31,734 nt of DNA from JAHBNG01 sp039028975 (GTDB taxonomy: Bacteria > Chloroflexota > Anaerolineae > Caldilineales > Caldilineaceae), in NCBI GenBank assembly GCA_039028975.1, contig JBCCHB010000181.1, positions 1 to 31,734 of the forward strand. The letters run 5' to 3'. The notes below the pieces were generated by a model. That model saw nothing but the letters and a program-made list of their open reading frames with translations. It ran no database searches and was not told where the DNA came from. Below are positions 15,943 through 24,250 of the stretch, in pieces. Every line of letters begins with the position of its first letter. Position 1 is the stretch's first letter. The translations under genes were made by a program, and so were the position numbers.

Positions 15943-17190
15943 CTAATCTAAAGTATGATGACCGTGAGAATTCGCCAATCGATAGTCAAAATGTAATTCG
16001 CTCAACATATGGTGTTCGGCTACGGCATAATGTTCGAGTAGCGTTCTTGGGCCATTTTGGTTGATCACGTTGGCAAAGATGCCATAATCCCCACCGTTTG
16101 ACGTCGATGGCACGCGGGTGATGCTATGGGCATGGTTGCCTTCCTCAATGGCATCGCCAATGGAATCCTCCACGTTGTACTCGATCCAGAGGCGAGGATT
16201 ATAGATGCGATAGTAGTAGATCGAGAGGTTGGTCAGTTCATCGGCCTCATCAATCCAAACGAAGTAGGTATCATCCATAGTGCTCATGATCTCTGCCCAC
16301 CACAGATCGGCAAAAGGCGTTTCGAGGTTATAAACATACGCTCGCATCAGGGCCGTCAGGTTCGCTTGGGTGATAGCCGACATATCGCTGTACTTCAAGC
16401 CGCTCTCAAAGCCAGAGTAATCGTAATCATCCCGATATGGGTCGGAATCGCCGGGGCGGTCGGCTGGCCCAATGACCATAGCCGTGTCGTCACCTGTTGA
16501 GGTGGCTGCTGCGTTTTCGTCCGCGCTCAGGTTGTTGTAGAGAGTGAAGGCAAGCTCTCGCTCAGTCGCAAAGACATCAAAATCGACTCCGTTTAATGAG
16601 CCAAAGATCGGTTCCGCACCGATAAAGGCTGGAACGATTGAGACATGATCACCATGAACGAGGAAATTGATGGCTATGTGATGTCCGTCTAGTTGGAAGC
16701 CCCACGAACCTGAATTTTCTGGATCCCCAAACATATCAATCGAATAGTAGTCGGTGCTCCACGGGGCCGAATCGATCTCATTTAAGAAACCTTCGGCCAG
16801 ATAGACAACTTCTTCGACTTTCTGATAGCCCGAGTCGCTCAAGAAGAGGCGCAGTAAATCCTCAAACAAGCTAATTTCTTCATCCGTCAGGTCGCCATAC
16901 TGAATACCGCCTCGGCTGTCACGGTCGTTAGGGGTGTTGTGCCAAAGATAGAAGCGTTCGCTGTCTAGGCAGTTGGATGCTTCTGTGCGCAGTTCTTCTG
17001 AAAGGGCGTTGCGAAAGGCGAGCATTGCCTGTCGTAGCTGTTCAACTCCTGAGTCTGTTGACTGGTCTGCGATTCCTGCTGTTTCACACGTGGAGAGATC
17101 TGCAACGCTAGGAACTGACTGGTTGCCTCCACCACCACAAGCTGCGGCGATGAGTGAAAGTATAGCCAAGATGGGAAGTAGTTTTTTCAT
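15943..17190 (-). CDS. DUF3500-family lipoprotein
   Basis: A 415-aa exported protein. The N terminus is a lipoprotein signal (MKKLLPILAILSLIAAACGG) with C18 as the likely lipidated residue. The mature part has the WGFQLDGHHIAINF segment and FIGAEP typical of the DUF3500 family, whose biochemical role is unknown. It is rich in acidic and aromatic residues and would act on the outer face of the membrane. It is the last of three minus-strand genes for exported or membrane-anchored proteins (YceI, a secreted protein, this), separated by gaps of 52 and 103 bp. Confidence 0.85.
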   Translation of the reverse strand: MKKLLPILAILSLIAAACGGGGNQSVPSVADLSTCETAGIADQSTDSGVEQLRQAMLAFRNALSEELRTEASNCLDSERFYLWHNTPNDRDSRGGIQYGDLTDEEISLFEDLLRLFLSDSGYQKVEEVVYLAEGFLNEIDSAPWSTDYYSIDMFGDPENSGSWGFQLDGHHIAINFLVHGDHVSIVPAFIGAEPIFGSLNGVDFDVFATERELAFTLYNNLSADENAAATSTGDDTAMVIGPADRPGDSDPYRDDYDYSGFESGLKYSDMSAITQANLTALMRAYVYNLETPFADLWWAEIMSTMDDTYFVWIDEADELTNLSIYYYRIYNPRLWIEYNVEDSIGDAIEEGNHAHSITRVPSTSNGGDYGIFANVINQNGPRTLLEHYAVAEHHMLSELHFDYRLANSHGHHTLD

Positions 17191-17293
17191 TTTGTCCCCA
17201 TGATTGATGAGTTTAGTAACGGGAATGGAATAACCTGGTCATTTGATGGGGCAAAACCCGATTGAAACGCTCAAGTTATTTACAACTCATTCC

Positions 17294-18445
17294 TTAGTCT
17301 ATCGGATTGCGTTGCGATCGTCCAGGTGTCTGTCTCTCGGAATGGATGGGTTGCGACAGCCTGTCATTATTTGCAATTACATCGGGATTGGTAGTCGGCG
17401 CATCGATAGTTGCGCGGCAGACCACGGCATTGTCTAGTACAAGATTGCTCGACCAGATGAAATCAGCACCAGCAAAGAGCGTCTCTTCATAGTCGCGGAA
17501 GGCTTCTGCGTTCGTCACATCATCGGCAGTATAAGTTGTGGCAGAAAGCCAAGCGGAATCGTCGTACTCCTTGGCCATCCAGTTGGCAGGTAGCTCTTCT
17601 AGATAGGCCATACAGCTGTTCTCTGGATCGTTGGAGAGACAGCTAACGGTTTCATTGGTACTGTTACAAGCTGATGAGTCGGCATTACCGTTTTCATCGA
17701 TGACAACACAGCTATTGTTGTCCAACGGTGCAATGTAAAAGGGTTTGCAGACCCATTCGGCGTTGGTGGTTGTGCCATCACTGAAAGTAGCAATAAAGCC
17801 GCCATCACCAATGCTAACGCCGTCGCGACCGTTTTCTAAACCGATGCCGTTATATTCCTCCCAATCGACCATCAGAACGGCATATGTGATGGGATACTCA
17901 GCCTGGAAGCGGACCGCTTTGGAGTCAAAAGGAATAAAGGGAACCGAGTCTCGTCCAGCAAAGGTGCCGTTCACATAGAACTCATAGTAGTTGTCGGCAA
18001 ATAAGTAGGCGGTAATTTCGCTGCCGCTTTCATCAACCGTTTGGGTTGTCAGTTCTGCTTCGTAGTCATTTGTCCCAGAACCCGTACAGTCGTTATAGAC
18101 ATTGACATTGGTAAAGCCACCAGCAACCGGTGCAGGGACCATCCAAACATTGCCGTCATCATCAGTCAATTCGCCGTAGTTGCCTGGGCGATTAATTCGC
18201 GAGTTTGGACAGTCTATGGTCACTTCCCCGGCATAGATATTTTGGGCAATGCCAGTGGTGAATGTGCGCAGCGTCGTCGCAACCGGCGTGGCTGTTGCTT
18301 CACTCGTGGCGGTTGGCGTGGTCTGGCTAGCGGAATCTGACGCAACCATTGGCAGATAGATGGATTCCTGGGCCAGAGTCGCACTTACCAAACCGAAAAT
18401 TGTAATAACTGATGCAATGCTGAGTAAGAGAAAGCGTACTTTCAT
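17294..18445 (-). CDS. secreted protein of unknown function
   Basis: A 383-aa exported protein. A signal peptide (residues 1 to about 25, cut near ATLAQ) is followed by YLPMVASD and a Thr/Ser/Ala-rich linker (about 38-58), an arrangement frequent in secreted Chloroflexota proteins. The rest is beta-strand-rich, with YYEFYVNGTFAGRD and WEEYNGIGLENGRD resembling a jelly-roll carbohydrate-binding module, and several Cys residues that may form disulfides. No catalytic motif is seen. It sits between the YceI and DUF3500 genes. Confidence 0.8.
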   Translation of the reverse strand: MKVRFLLLSIASVITIFGLVSATLAQESIYLPMVASDSASQTTPTATSEATATPVATTLRTFTTGIAQNIYAGEVTIDCPNSRINRPGNYGELTDDDGNVWMVPAPVAGGFTNVNVYNDCTGSGTNDYEAELTTQTVDESGSEITAYLFADNYYEFYVNGTFAGRDSVPFIPFDSKAVRFQAEYPITYAVLMVDWEEYNGIGLENGRDGVSIGDGGFIATFSDGTTTNAEWVCKPFYIAPLDNNSCVVIDENGNADSSACNSTNETVSCLSNDPENSCMAYLEELPANWMAKEYDDSAWLSATTYTADDVTNAEAFRDYEETLFAGADFIWSSNLVLDNAVVCRATIDAPTTNPDVIANNDRLSQPIHSERQTPGRSQRNPID

Positions 18446-18497
18446 CGAATGATCCTTTCAAATAACTGAAAGTGCTCCCGATTGGGGGCATGTTGCC

Positions 18498-19202
18498 CTA
18501 ATGGGTCGCTGTGGCTATAAAATCGAGTGTTAGCGTTAGTTCATCGGCAACAAAAGAGACCGATGGCGTGAGCGGCACCTCAACGCCATAATCACCATAG
18601 AGTATGGTTGCAGAGGCTGTTCCACTGATCTGCTCCGCGCTGACGTAGGTAATGGTGGCGGCGAAGGTTTCACTTTGAGTCGCATCTTGGATGGTTAGAT
18701 CACCGATGATTTCGATATCGGCACTATCGCCGACGGCTGCACTTTCCGGCAAGCCATTGATGGCTGTGGGCTGAAAGCGGATAAATTCGTAATCATCGGT
18801 AAAGAGGATTCGATTCTGAATTGCGCGATTCCGCATGTCATTGTCGGTGACAAAAGTGCGGGTATTGATGACGATTTCGCCGATCTGTGCCGTCGTTGGG
18901 TCAGCGAGATCAACACCGACCTGCCCACCGACTTGATCGGTTGTCCCAACGACTGTGAAGTCATCGCCGCGCAATACTTCAGCGATGGTGAACGAAGCAG
19001 TAGACTGGGTTGAGTCGATTTCAAAGGCTGCCCAGTCGGAAGCGCTATCTGGCTCTTCAACCGCGACAACAGCTTCGCCAATGTCGCCAGTTGCCGCTTC
19101 AGGCGTACGGAAAAATGACCAATAGAATACGGCACCGAGAATTAGAATCACAACTGCGCCGATACTGAGAAATAATCGTGTTCGGTTCATAATGGTTTTC
19201 AC
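18498..19202 (-). CDS. YceI family protein, membrane-anchored
   Basis: A 234-aa protein. One membrane anchor lies at about 8-28, followed by an acidic linker and a YceI lipocalin-like domain from about 57 (FEIDSTQSTASFTIAEVLRG, VINTRTFVTDNDMRNRAIQN, GDLTIQDATQ). YceI domains bind isoprenoid-like or amphiphilic molecules outside the cytoplasm. M5 is an alternative start. It is the first of the three-gene set; an 18-bp palindrome lies about 150 bp upstream. Confidence 0.88.
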   Translation of the reverse strand: MKTIMNRTRLFLSIGAVVILILGAVFYWSFFRTPEAATGDIGEAVVAVEEPDSASDWAAFEIDSTQSTASFTIAEVLRGDDFTVVGTTDQVGGQVGVDLADPTTAQIGEIVINTRTFVTDNDMRNRAIQNRILFTDDYEFIRFQPTAINGLPESAAVGDSADIEIIGDLTIQDATQSETFAATITYVSAEQISGTASATILYGDYGVEVPLTPSVSFVADELTLTLDFIATATH

Positions 19203-19348
19203 AGAATTGGAGGTCTATCTAACGATGGGAATTTCTTGTGATATGCGGATAATGTTACCTTCAGACCAATCTTACTTTGAGCGGGCAAAGTACAACAGTG
19301 TCTGCTGTAATGTTCTGGATGGTAGAACACGACGATTTGCAGGGGGCA

Positions 19349-19366
19349 CCATGACAATTGTCATGG
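19349..19366. promoter_or_regulatory. 18-bp perfect palindrome, putative operator
   Basis: CCATGACAATTGTCATGG is a perfect dyad with no spacer, 147-164 bp upstream of the YceI start. Palindromes of this form are typical targets of dimeric repressors such as TetR, MarR or GntR types. No regulator gene is adjacent. Confidence 0.5.
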
Positions 19367-19499
19367 CTTTGCAGAGTGTTGGCAATTATTTTTATGGAAT
19401 AGTCAAACGGTTGCCGACGATGGGAGCGGCTTTGATCCAGATGTAGAACAGACGGGTAGCCTCTCAGTATGTGGGAAAGAGAAGAAGAATGCGATGCAC

Positions 19500-19577
19500 G
19501 GTTGAAAAAGGGGGCTAACGTCACCCGACGCGTCTAGGACAATCGTTGGACATCTCGCCCCTAAACTGAATTACCCT
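19500..19577 (-). repeat. degenerate copy of the 21389-21580 element
   Basis: It shares GTTGAAAAAGGGGGCTAACG exactly with the reverse complement of the 3' part of the element at 21389-21580, then CGACGCGTCTAGG, CAATCGTTG and CCCCTAAACT in the same order. It lacks the nested palindromic insert, so it shows the empty-site form. Confidence 0.65.
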
Positions 19578-19585
19578 CCATAACC

Positions 19586-19718
19586 GGGCGCGTTTTAGTT
19601 TGGGGGGTACAAGAGTGCATCGCACTGTTCAATTGCGGATGGGCGCTTGAATCTGTCTCTGAACAGTGCAACGCACCCGACTGGCTAACATTCTTGCCCC
19701 GAAACCCAAAGGCACCGC
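19586..19718. mobile_element. MITE, copy 2 (inverted relative to copy 1)
   Basis: About 133 bp, near-identical to the reverse complement of 11294-11423, including the long internal stem (GAGTGCATCGCACTGTTCA against TGAACAGTGCAACGCAC), with a few substitutions. CCATAACC (19578-19585) and CCATAATC (19719-19726) look like an aged 8-bp target duplication, 7 of 8 matching. Confidence 0.75.
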
Positions 19719-19732
19719 CCATAATCTGACTG

Positions 19733-19762
19733 TTGACACAGAACGCATGTTCATGATAAACT
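19733..19762 (+). promoter_or_regulatory. sigma-70 promoter of the ankyrin gene
   Basis: A perfect TTGACA (19733-19738), an 18-bp spacer and TAAACT (19757-19762) form a good promoter. The leader to the ATG at 19930 is about 160 nt and contains the small inverted repeat CTATTC/GAATAG. Confidence 0.55.
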
Positions 19763-19929
19763 ATTCCTGTGCAGAATAGGATGCATCCGGTCCGCGGGAA
19801 GGGATTGTCCCACCTAGCTTCAACAACTTAAAGCCTATCCAGATATTTCTGGCTAGGCTCTACTGGTCAACGATACTCTTACACCTGACTTATGCGGACA
19901 TCAGGTACCGAATCATGAAAGGAGTGCGT

Positions 19930-21102
19930 ATGGCCAAGCCACTGCCAGTTCGGCCGAGTCTTGCCTATGCTCGCAAACGGGCCAAGAAATTCCTGAAAGA
20001 ACTTCGGGATGGTCAGCCCCAAGCCGTTGAGCGTCTACAACAGTTTCATCCCCGTTTTCAAGAAAATAGAGCAGAGATCCTAGATGCATCCCACATAAAG
20101 TTGAGCGATGCCCAGCTTGTTTTGGCGCGGGAGCATGGCCTAGCGAGTTGGACAAAGTACGTCCAGGCCATAAGCAATAGGCAAAGTGCTATCCCCAGCC
20201 ACGTTCCACACAATGAGCAAGATACCCTATCTGAAACCCATGATCATAACTGGAGAGAAAAAATGCCCCAGATCAAAATTTCTGATGAGAACTTTCGACA
20301 AGCCTTGGCTGCCATTGATGCCGGAGACAGTGCCGAACTCAAGCGGTTGTTACATGAGCATCCAACCTTGGTAACCGACCGGGCAGATGAAGATGGCACG
20401 TATGCGGGTGCTTATTTCACCCAGCCCATGCTGCTTCATTTTGTGGCAGAAAATCCGATTCGTCACGGCTCTCTGCCCGACAACATCGCCGAGATCGCCC
20501 AGCTTCTAATTGACGCAGGTGCCGATGTCAACGCGGTTACAGGGGATGGCACGGGGACAACATTGGGACTTGTTTGCAGCGGTCGAGTTCCCCGAGAGAG
20601 CGGTGTGGTTGCAGAATTGATCTCCACCTTGGTTCGCAACGGCGCAGACCCAGAACAAGGTGTCAACCCTGCATTGGGCCATTCGGAAACCCAAGCGTTG
20701 CAAGCCCTGGTGGAACATGGCGCAACCATTGATCTTCACGTAGCGGCTGCGCTGGGAAAAACAGCCGACCTGCCACTATACTTAACTTCCCATCCCGACC
20801 AGCTACAGAATGCGTTTATGTATGCCTGTCTTTTTGGCCAAACCAAAGCCGTCGCTTGGTTGCTCGATGCAGGTGCACAAATTAACGCATTTTCATCGGG
20901 ATTCAACAACGGCACAGCCTCGGCCCTGCACGGTGCCGTAGCCAAAGAGCATCTACCCGTCATCCGTCTGTTGCTGGATCGAGGAGCCGACCTAACCATA
21001 AAGGATGATCTCTTTGGCGGCACGCCCATTGGATGGGCAGAACATATGAAGCATGAGGCCGCGCTCCTCTTGTTACAGGATGCAACCAACGGTCTAGCCT
21101 AA
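19930..21102 (+). CDS. ankyrin-repeat protein with N-terminal helical module
   Basis: A 390-aa protein. Residues about 5-75 are the helical module often found before bacterial ankyrin repeats (SLAYARKRAKKFLKELRDG, KLSDAQLVLAREHGLASW). A linker and about six ankyrin-like repeats follow, recognisable by LLIDAGADVNAVTGDG, LVRNGADPEQG, LLDAGAQINAF and LLDRGADLTIKD. Ankyrin repeats bind proteins; the partner is unknown. The ATG at 19930 is chosen because AAAGGAG lies five bases upstream; an ATG at 19915 comes before that site. The gene has its own promoter, and is bracketed by related MITE-like repeats in inverted orientation. Confidence 0.9.
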   Translation: MAKPLPVRPSLAYARKRAKKFLKELRDGQPQAVERLQQFHPRFQENRAEILDASHIKLSDAQLVLAREHGLASWTKYVQAISNRQSAIPSHVPHNEQDTLSETHDHNWREKMPQIKISDENFRQALAAIDAGDSAELKRLLHEHPTLVTDRADEDGTYAGAYFTQPMLLHFVAENPIRHGSLPDNIAEIAQLLIDAGADVNAVTGDGTGTTLGLVCSGRVPRESGVVAELISTLVRNGADPEQGVNPALGHSETQALQALVEHGATIDLHVAAALGKTADLPLYLTSHPDQLQNAFMYACLFGQTKAVAWLLDAGAQINAFSSGFNNGTASALHGAVAKEHLPVIRLLLDRGADLTIKDDLFGGTPIGWAEHMKHEAALLLLQDATNGLA

Positions 21103-21325
21103 TACAGCGTATCTAAGTTTTGCAACTTTAGCCGTAGCCCGTCCATTTTGGGCGGGAAGGTGGTGTAATCGACCTGTTCCAAGTGAAACTCACGGATTTT
21201 TGACGTCCACCGCCCTGCAAGGCATGTCCTGAGCGGAGCCGAAGGGACGATCTACCAGTGGCCCATCCTAATGTCGCAAAATTTTGAGTACACTCTACGA
21301 TCCTGCTGAACCATAAAATTCTGTA

Positions 21326-21354
21326 GACTCCATGGAGAACATGGGGTCTTTTTT
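21326..21354 (+). terminator. rho-independent terminator
   Basis: GACTCCAT (21326-21333) and ATGGGGTC (21341-21348) pair with one G-U and are followed by TTTTTT. It lies 220 bp after the ankyrin gene and probably ends its transcript. Confidence 0.65.
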
Positions 21355-21388
21355 AGATTAACCACTGGACATTTTTGAGACAGGATAC

Positions 21389-21580
21389 CGAGTGTAACCG
21401 AGTTTAGGGGAGAGAGCTCAACGATTGCCCTAGACCTGTCATGTGCGGGTTGTCGAACCTAGAAACTCGCTGCATTTTGACAATCTTCACTCCAAAAATG
21501 TCGCACATGACAGGTCTCGCTGACGCGTCAGGTAACGTTAGCCCCCTTTTTCAACCCTGCCTCCAAACTAAAAGGCACCC
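21389..21580. mobile_element. MITE-like element with 8-bp target duplication
   Basis: The direct repeat CAGGATAC flanks it (21381-21388 and 21581-21588). Its ends are imperfect inverted repeats, CGAGTGTAACCGAGTTTAGG on the left and the complement of the right end, GGGTGCCTTTTAGTTTGGAG. The right end resembles that of the 130-bp MITE family, so one transposase may move both. It contains the nested palindrome 21432-21517. Confidence 0.65.
21432..21517. repeat. nested 86-bp palindromic insert
   Basis: AGACCTGTCATGTGCG (21432-21447) and CGCACATGACAGGTCT (21502-21517) are perfect 16-bp inverted repeats. The related sequence at 19500-19577 lacks this segment, so it was inserted into the surrounding element or lost from the other copy. 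Confidence 0.65.
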
Positions 21581-21741
21581 CAGGATACCGACAAGCGAGG
21601 ATTCGCACGGTATTTTTGGTAAAATAGGTAAGGTCAGCGTTTACCTGCGTTGACGCAATACCCACTTCGTAAAAATCGGCGTCTCAGAATTTGTTTGAAC
21701 ATTTGTACAGCAAAACTGTAAAGCAAAACGTTGGAGAAACC

Positions 21742-22524
21742 ATGCAATTTGAAGCACTCAAAATAGAAATTGACGGCCCTCTGGGCATCCTCACCTTGAA
21801 TCGACCCGACCGCCTCAATGCCCTGGGCAAGACGATCCTGAAAGAACTGGCCGAGGCGGCTCGCTGGTTTGATGAACAGATGGCGGTTCGAGTCGTCATC
21901 ATACGGGGTGAGGGGCGAGCCTTCTGTGCTGGGGCCGATCTCAAAGATCCGGCCATTGTCCCCCACGAGGATTGGATCATGCGGCGAGAGATGGCCCACT
22001 ACGGCCTACGCATGGCCGACGCTATTGAGGGGATGCGGGCCGTGACCATTGCCCAAGTGCATGGTTACGCCGTGGGGGGTGGGATCGTCCTCATGGCTGC
22101 CTGCGACATCCGGGTGGTGGCCGACGATACGGTCCTTTTCATCCCCGAAGTTGAGCTGGGCATTCCCCTGGCTTGGGGCGGCATTCCCCGCTTGGTGCGA
22201 GAAATCGGTCCAGCCCTAACCAAAGAACTGGTCATGACCTGCCGTCGCTTTACGCCCACCGAAGCCAAAGCCGCCGGATTTGTCAACCGAGTCGTATCCG
22301 CCCAAGAGGTGGTCACTGAAGCTCGAAGCCTAGCCGAAAGCCTCCTGGAGATGCCCAGCGTGCCATTGATCATCACCAAAGAGCACGTCAACTCGGTGGC
22401 CCGAGCCATGAGTGCCGGTTCTACGTCCTTTTCTGATGGCGATGCGCTGCTCAGCACCATGGGCGATCCTGGATCTCAGGAGGCTAGGCAGCGGTATGTG
22501 CAGAAGGCGATTGGGAAGAAGTGA
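21742..22524 (+). CDS. enoyl-CoA hydratase/isomerase family protein
   Basis: A 260-aa crotonase-fold protein of normal length. The oxyanion-hole segments are GRAFCAGADLKD and GYAVGGGIVLMAACDIRV; the acidic residue in IPEVELGIPLAWGG is at the usual catalytic Glu position, but a hydratase normally has a second Glu, and AVGGG lacks it, so isomerase, hydrolase or another activity is possible. The ATG at 21742 has TTGGAGAAACC before it; the frame runs 17 codons further upstream but has no better start. It stands alone between repeat-rich DNA and an IS110 element, so no pathway can be assigned. Confidence 0.88.
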   Translation: MQFEALKIEIDGPLGILTLNRPDRLNALGKTILKELAEAARWFDEQMAVRVVIIRGEGRAFCAGADLKDPAIVPHEDWIMRREMAHYGLRMADAIEGMRAVTIAQVHGYAVGGGIVLMAACDIRVVADDTVLFIPEVELGIPLAWGGIPRLVREIGPALTKELVMTCRRFTPTEAKAAGFVNRVVSAQEVVTEARSLAESLLEMPSVPLIITKEHVNSVARAMSAGSTSFSDGDALLSTMGDPGSQEARQRYVQKAIGKK

Positions 22525-22678
22525 GAAGGGCTGATTCTGTTTGGGTGTATCCCAGAATTGGGGTGAATTCTTCTGTCACTCTGAACACGTCAATCTAGTA
22601 TAAGAAATAAGGGAAAATAGAGTAACCTAAAGTCGGCATTACGAAGCATATAGTAAAGAACCGACGAAAGGAAACTCT

Positions 22679-23923
22679 ATGAAAAGCACATTAACACGAA
22701 GAATAGCATATGTCGAACAATTCGAATTGTTAGTCGGAGTAGACATAGGCAAAAAGCGCAATGTGGCGCTGAAAATGGATAGGCAATTCCGTATAAAAGG
22801 GAGACGAACGTTCGGAAATGACCGAGAGTCGTATGCCGAGTTGGTCGAGTGGCTAGGAATCGAAGGTGGTTCAGGGGAAAAGCAAGTACTAATCGGATTA
22901 GAACCAACAAACGATTACTGGCAATGGCTGGTGAAGTATCTATCGGAAGTAGAAATTCCATATAGACTGGTAAACCCGTTTGCCGTGAAGCAAAGCCGAA
23001 ATGCGACACAGTTGGACTATGGAAAAGACGACGATAGGGATGCGATAACGATAGCTCACGTACTGCGGAATGGTCAGTATACAGAGACGCAGTTGCAAGA
23101 AGGCGTGTATGCCGAGTTACGCAATTACAGCCAAGCCCATTATCGACTAGGTCAAAGTCTGACGAAAGAGAAGACGATATTGCGTCAGTATGCAGAGCGT
23201 CTCTTTCCGGAAGCGAGTCAGATCTGTAAAGATATCGATGGGAAAGCGATGAGAGCGGTGCTCAAGAATCATGCGCACCCAGAAGAAATCGTATCTCACT
23301 CATGGGAAGAGTTCTTGGCCGAAGTGCGCAGTGACTATGATGGAAGCCGCTTGCAGGTCAAGAAGGTGCGAGCACTTTATGAAGTGGCTCCTGAGTCAAT
23401 CGGCGTGAAAGATGGTGGAGCCATTCAGGAACTTCTGCGCATCCAACAGGAGCGGGTGGCGAATCTGAACCAGCAACTGGAGAGAATCGAAGCACGGATA
23501 CTCGAACGTTTCCACCACCTTCCTTATGCCAGCAATCTGCTATCCATCGGTCTTGGCAAAGTGACCACAGCCTTGATTGTTGCCGAAATCGGCAATCCAG
23601 AGCACTTTCGTAACGGCAACCAACTGGTCAAGCTCGCCGGAATGGTGCCCACGCCAAAGCAATCTGGACAGATGAATCGGCAGCGTACACCCATGTCTCA
23701 CAAGGGGCGGCCTCGGCTTAGAACCTATCTTTACTTTGCAGCTCTACACCTCCTTCGAATGGATGAAGCTTTTCAGCAGCGCTATCAGCATCTGTGCAGC
23801 CGACAAGAGCCGCCTATGAAAAAAATGCAAGCCATCGGTGCTTTAATGTGCAGACTCTTGCGTATTGTCTGGGCACTCATTCGCAACCAATGCGATTATC
23901 AACCTGCTTTCGTGAACGCTTAG
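22679..23923 (+). CDS. IS110 family transposase
   Basis: A 414-aa DEDD transposase. The N-terminal RuvC-like domain shows D22 (GVDIGKK), E75 (GLEPT), and D118 and D121 (KDDDRDA). The C-terminal Tnp_20 domain carries PTPKQSGQMNRQRTPMSHKG, which includes the expected catalytic Ser, after LLSIGLGKVTTALIVAEIG. A coiled-coil linker lies between. The protein looks intact. IS110 enzymes recombine DNA under guidance of a bridge RNA. The start has GAAAGGAAA upstream. Confidence 0.95.
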   Translation: MKSTLTRRIAYVEQFELLVGVDIGKKRNVALKMDRQFRIKGRRTFGNDRESYAELVEWLGIEGGSGEKQVLIGLEPTNDYWQWLVKYLSEVEIPYRLVNPFAVKQSRNATQLDYGKDDDRDAITIAHVLRNGQYTETQLQEGVYAELRNYSQAHYRLGQSLTKEKTILRQYAERLFPEASQICKDIDGKAMRAVLKNHAHPEEIVSHSWEEFLAEVRSDYDGSRLQVKKVRALYEVAPESIGVKDGGAIQELLRIQQERVANLNQQLERIEARILERFHHLPYASNLLSIGLGKVTTALIVAEIGNPEHFRNGNQLVKLAGMVPTPKQSGQMNRQRTPMSHKGRPRLRTYLYFAALHLLRMDEAFQQRYQHLCSRQEPPMKKMQAIGALMCRLLRIVWALIRNQCDYQPAFVNA

Positions 23924-24250
23924 GTTCACCACTCACATTCTTAATTCTGACATCACCTGCCTGTACCGGGACACATCGTTGTCATTCATGAGGCGCACAT
24001 GCGACCTCGACGCTCAGCTTGATGACCCAGGTGCCTTCACGGAATGCGGATGAAGTTTGGTGTGGCGTTTCTACGACCACGGATGCACTAGATTGCTCGG
24101 TTGGCTTCTTCCCTGGGCTTGTTCGGTATCGCCAGGTTGATAGATGAATCCATATGCCTTGTCAACTTATTCTGCCTACCTGGCTGATGTTGCCTTCGTT
24201 TTGCCTTTTTTCCTTAAAATTCGCTATTGACTTTTTCCTTATAGTGTGAT
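23924..24250 (+). ncRNA. candidate bridge RNA region of the IS110 element
   Basis: The non-coding right end of the element is about 325 bp, far longer than needed for ends alone. It contains short hairpins such as GTGG...CCAC (around 24059-24078) and CCTGG...CCAGG (around 24110-24135). Bridge RNAs of IS1111-type elements lie in this position. I cannot mark loop sequences by eye. Confidence 0.35.

Larger units (their letters stand above)
19203..19929. other. long intergenic region rich in repeats
   Basis: These 727 bp hold no convincing gene. In order there are: an 18-bp palindrome (19349-19366), a degenerate copy of a MITE-like sequence (about 19500-19577), MITE copy 2 (19586-19718) and a sigma-70 promoter for the ankyrin gene (19733-19762). 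The stretch 19203-19348 has no recognisable content beyond being upstream of YceI. Confidence 0.6.
21103..21741. other. intergenic region with terminator and MITE
   Basis: About 640 bp without a gene. It holds a terminator (21326-21354) and a 192-bp MITE-like element with a nested palindromic insert (21389-21580). Positions 21103-21325 carry only weak GC-rich inverted repeats such as CCCGTCC...GGGCGGG. The enoyl-CoA hydratase ribosome binding site GGAGA lies at the end. Confidence 0.55.
22590..24250 (+). mobile_element. IS110-family insertion sequence (probably IS1111-like)
   Basis: About 1.65 kb. The ends are approximate. TATAAG...AATAGAG at 22599 onward resembles the reverse complement of the segment ending in CTTATAG near 24243, giving imperfect subterminal inverted repeats. 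The left non-coding end is about 80 bp and the right about 325 bp. IS1111-group members have such subterminal repeats and carry their bridge RNA in the right end. No target duplication is expected or seen. Confidence 0.65.

Noticed and set aside
21133..21144. CGTAGCCCGTCC shared with 31596-31607
   Set aside because: Only 12 bp with no flanking similarity; chance or a very decayed repeat.
22065..22460. 131-aa minus-strand ORF
   Set aside because: Antisense shadow of the enoyl-CoA hydratase gene with low-complexity Ser/Thr/Arg content.
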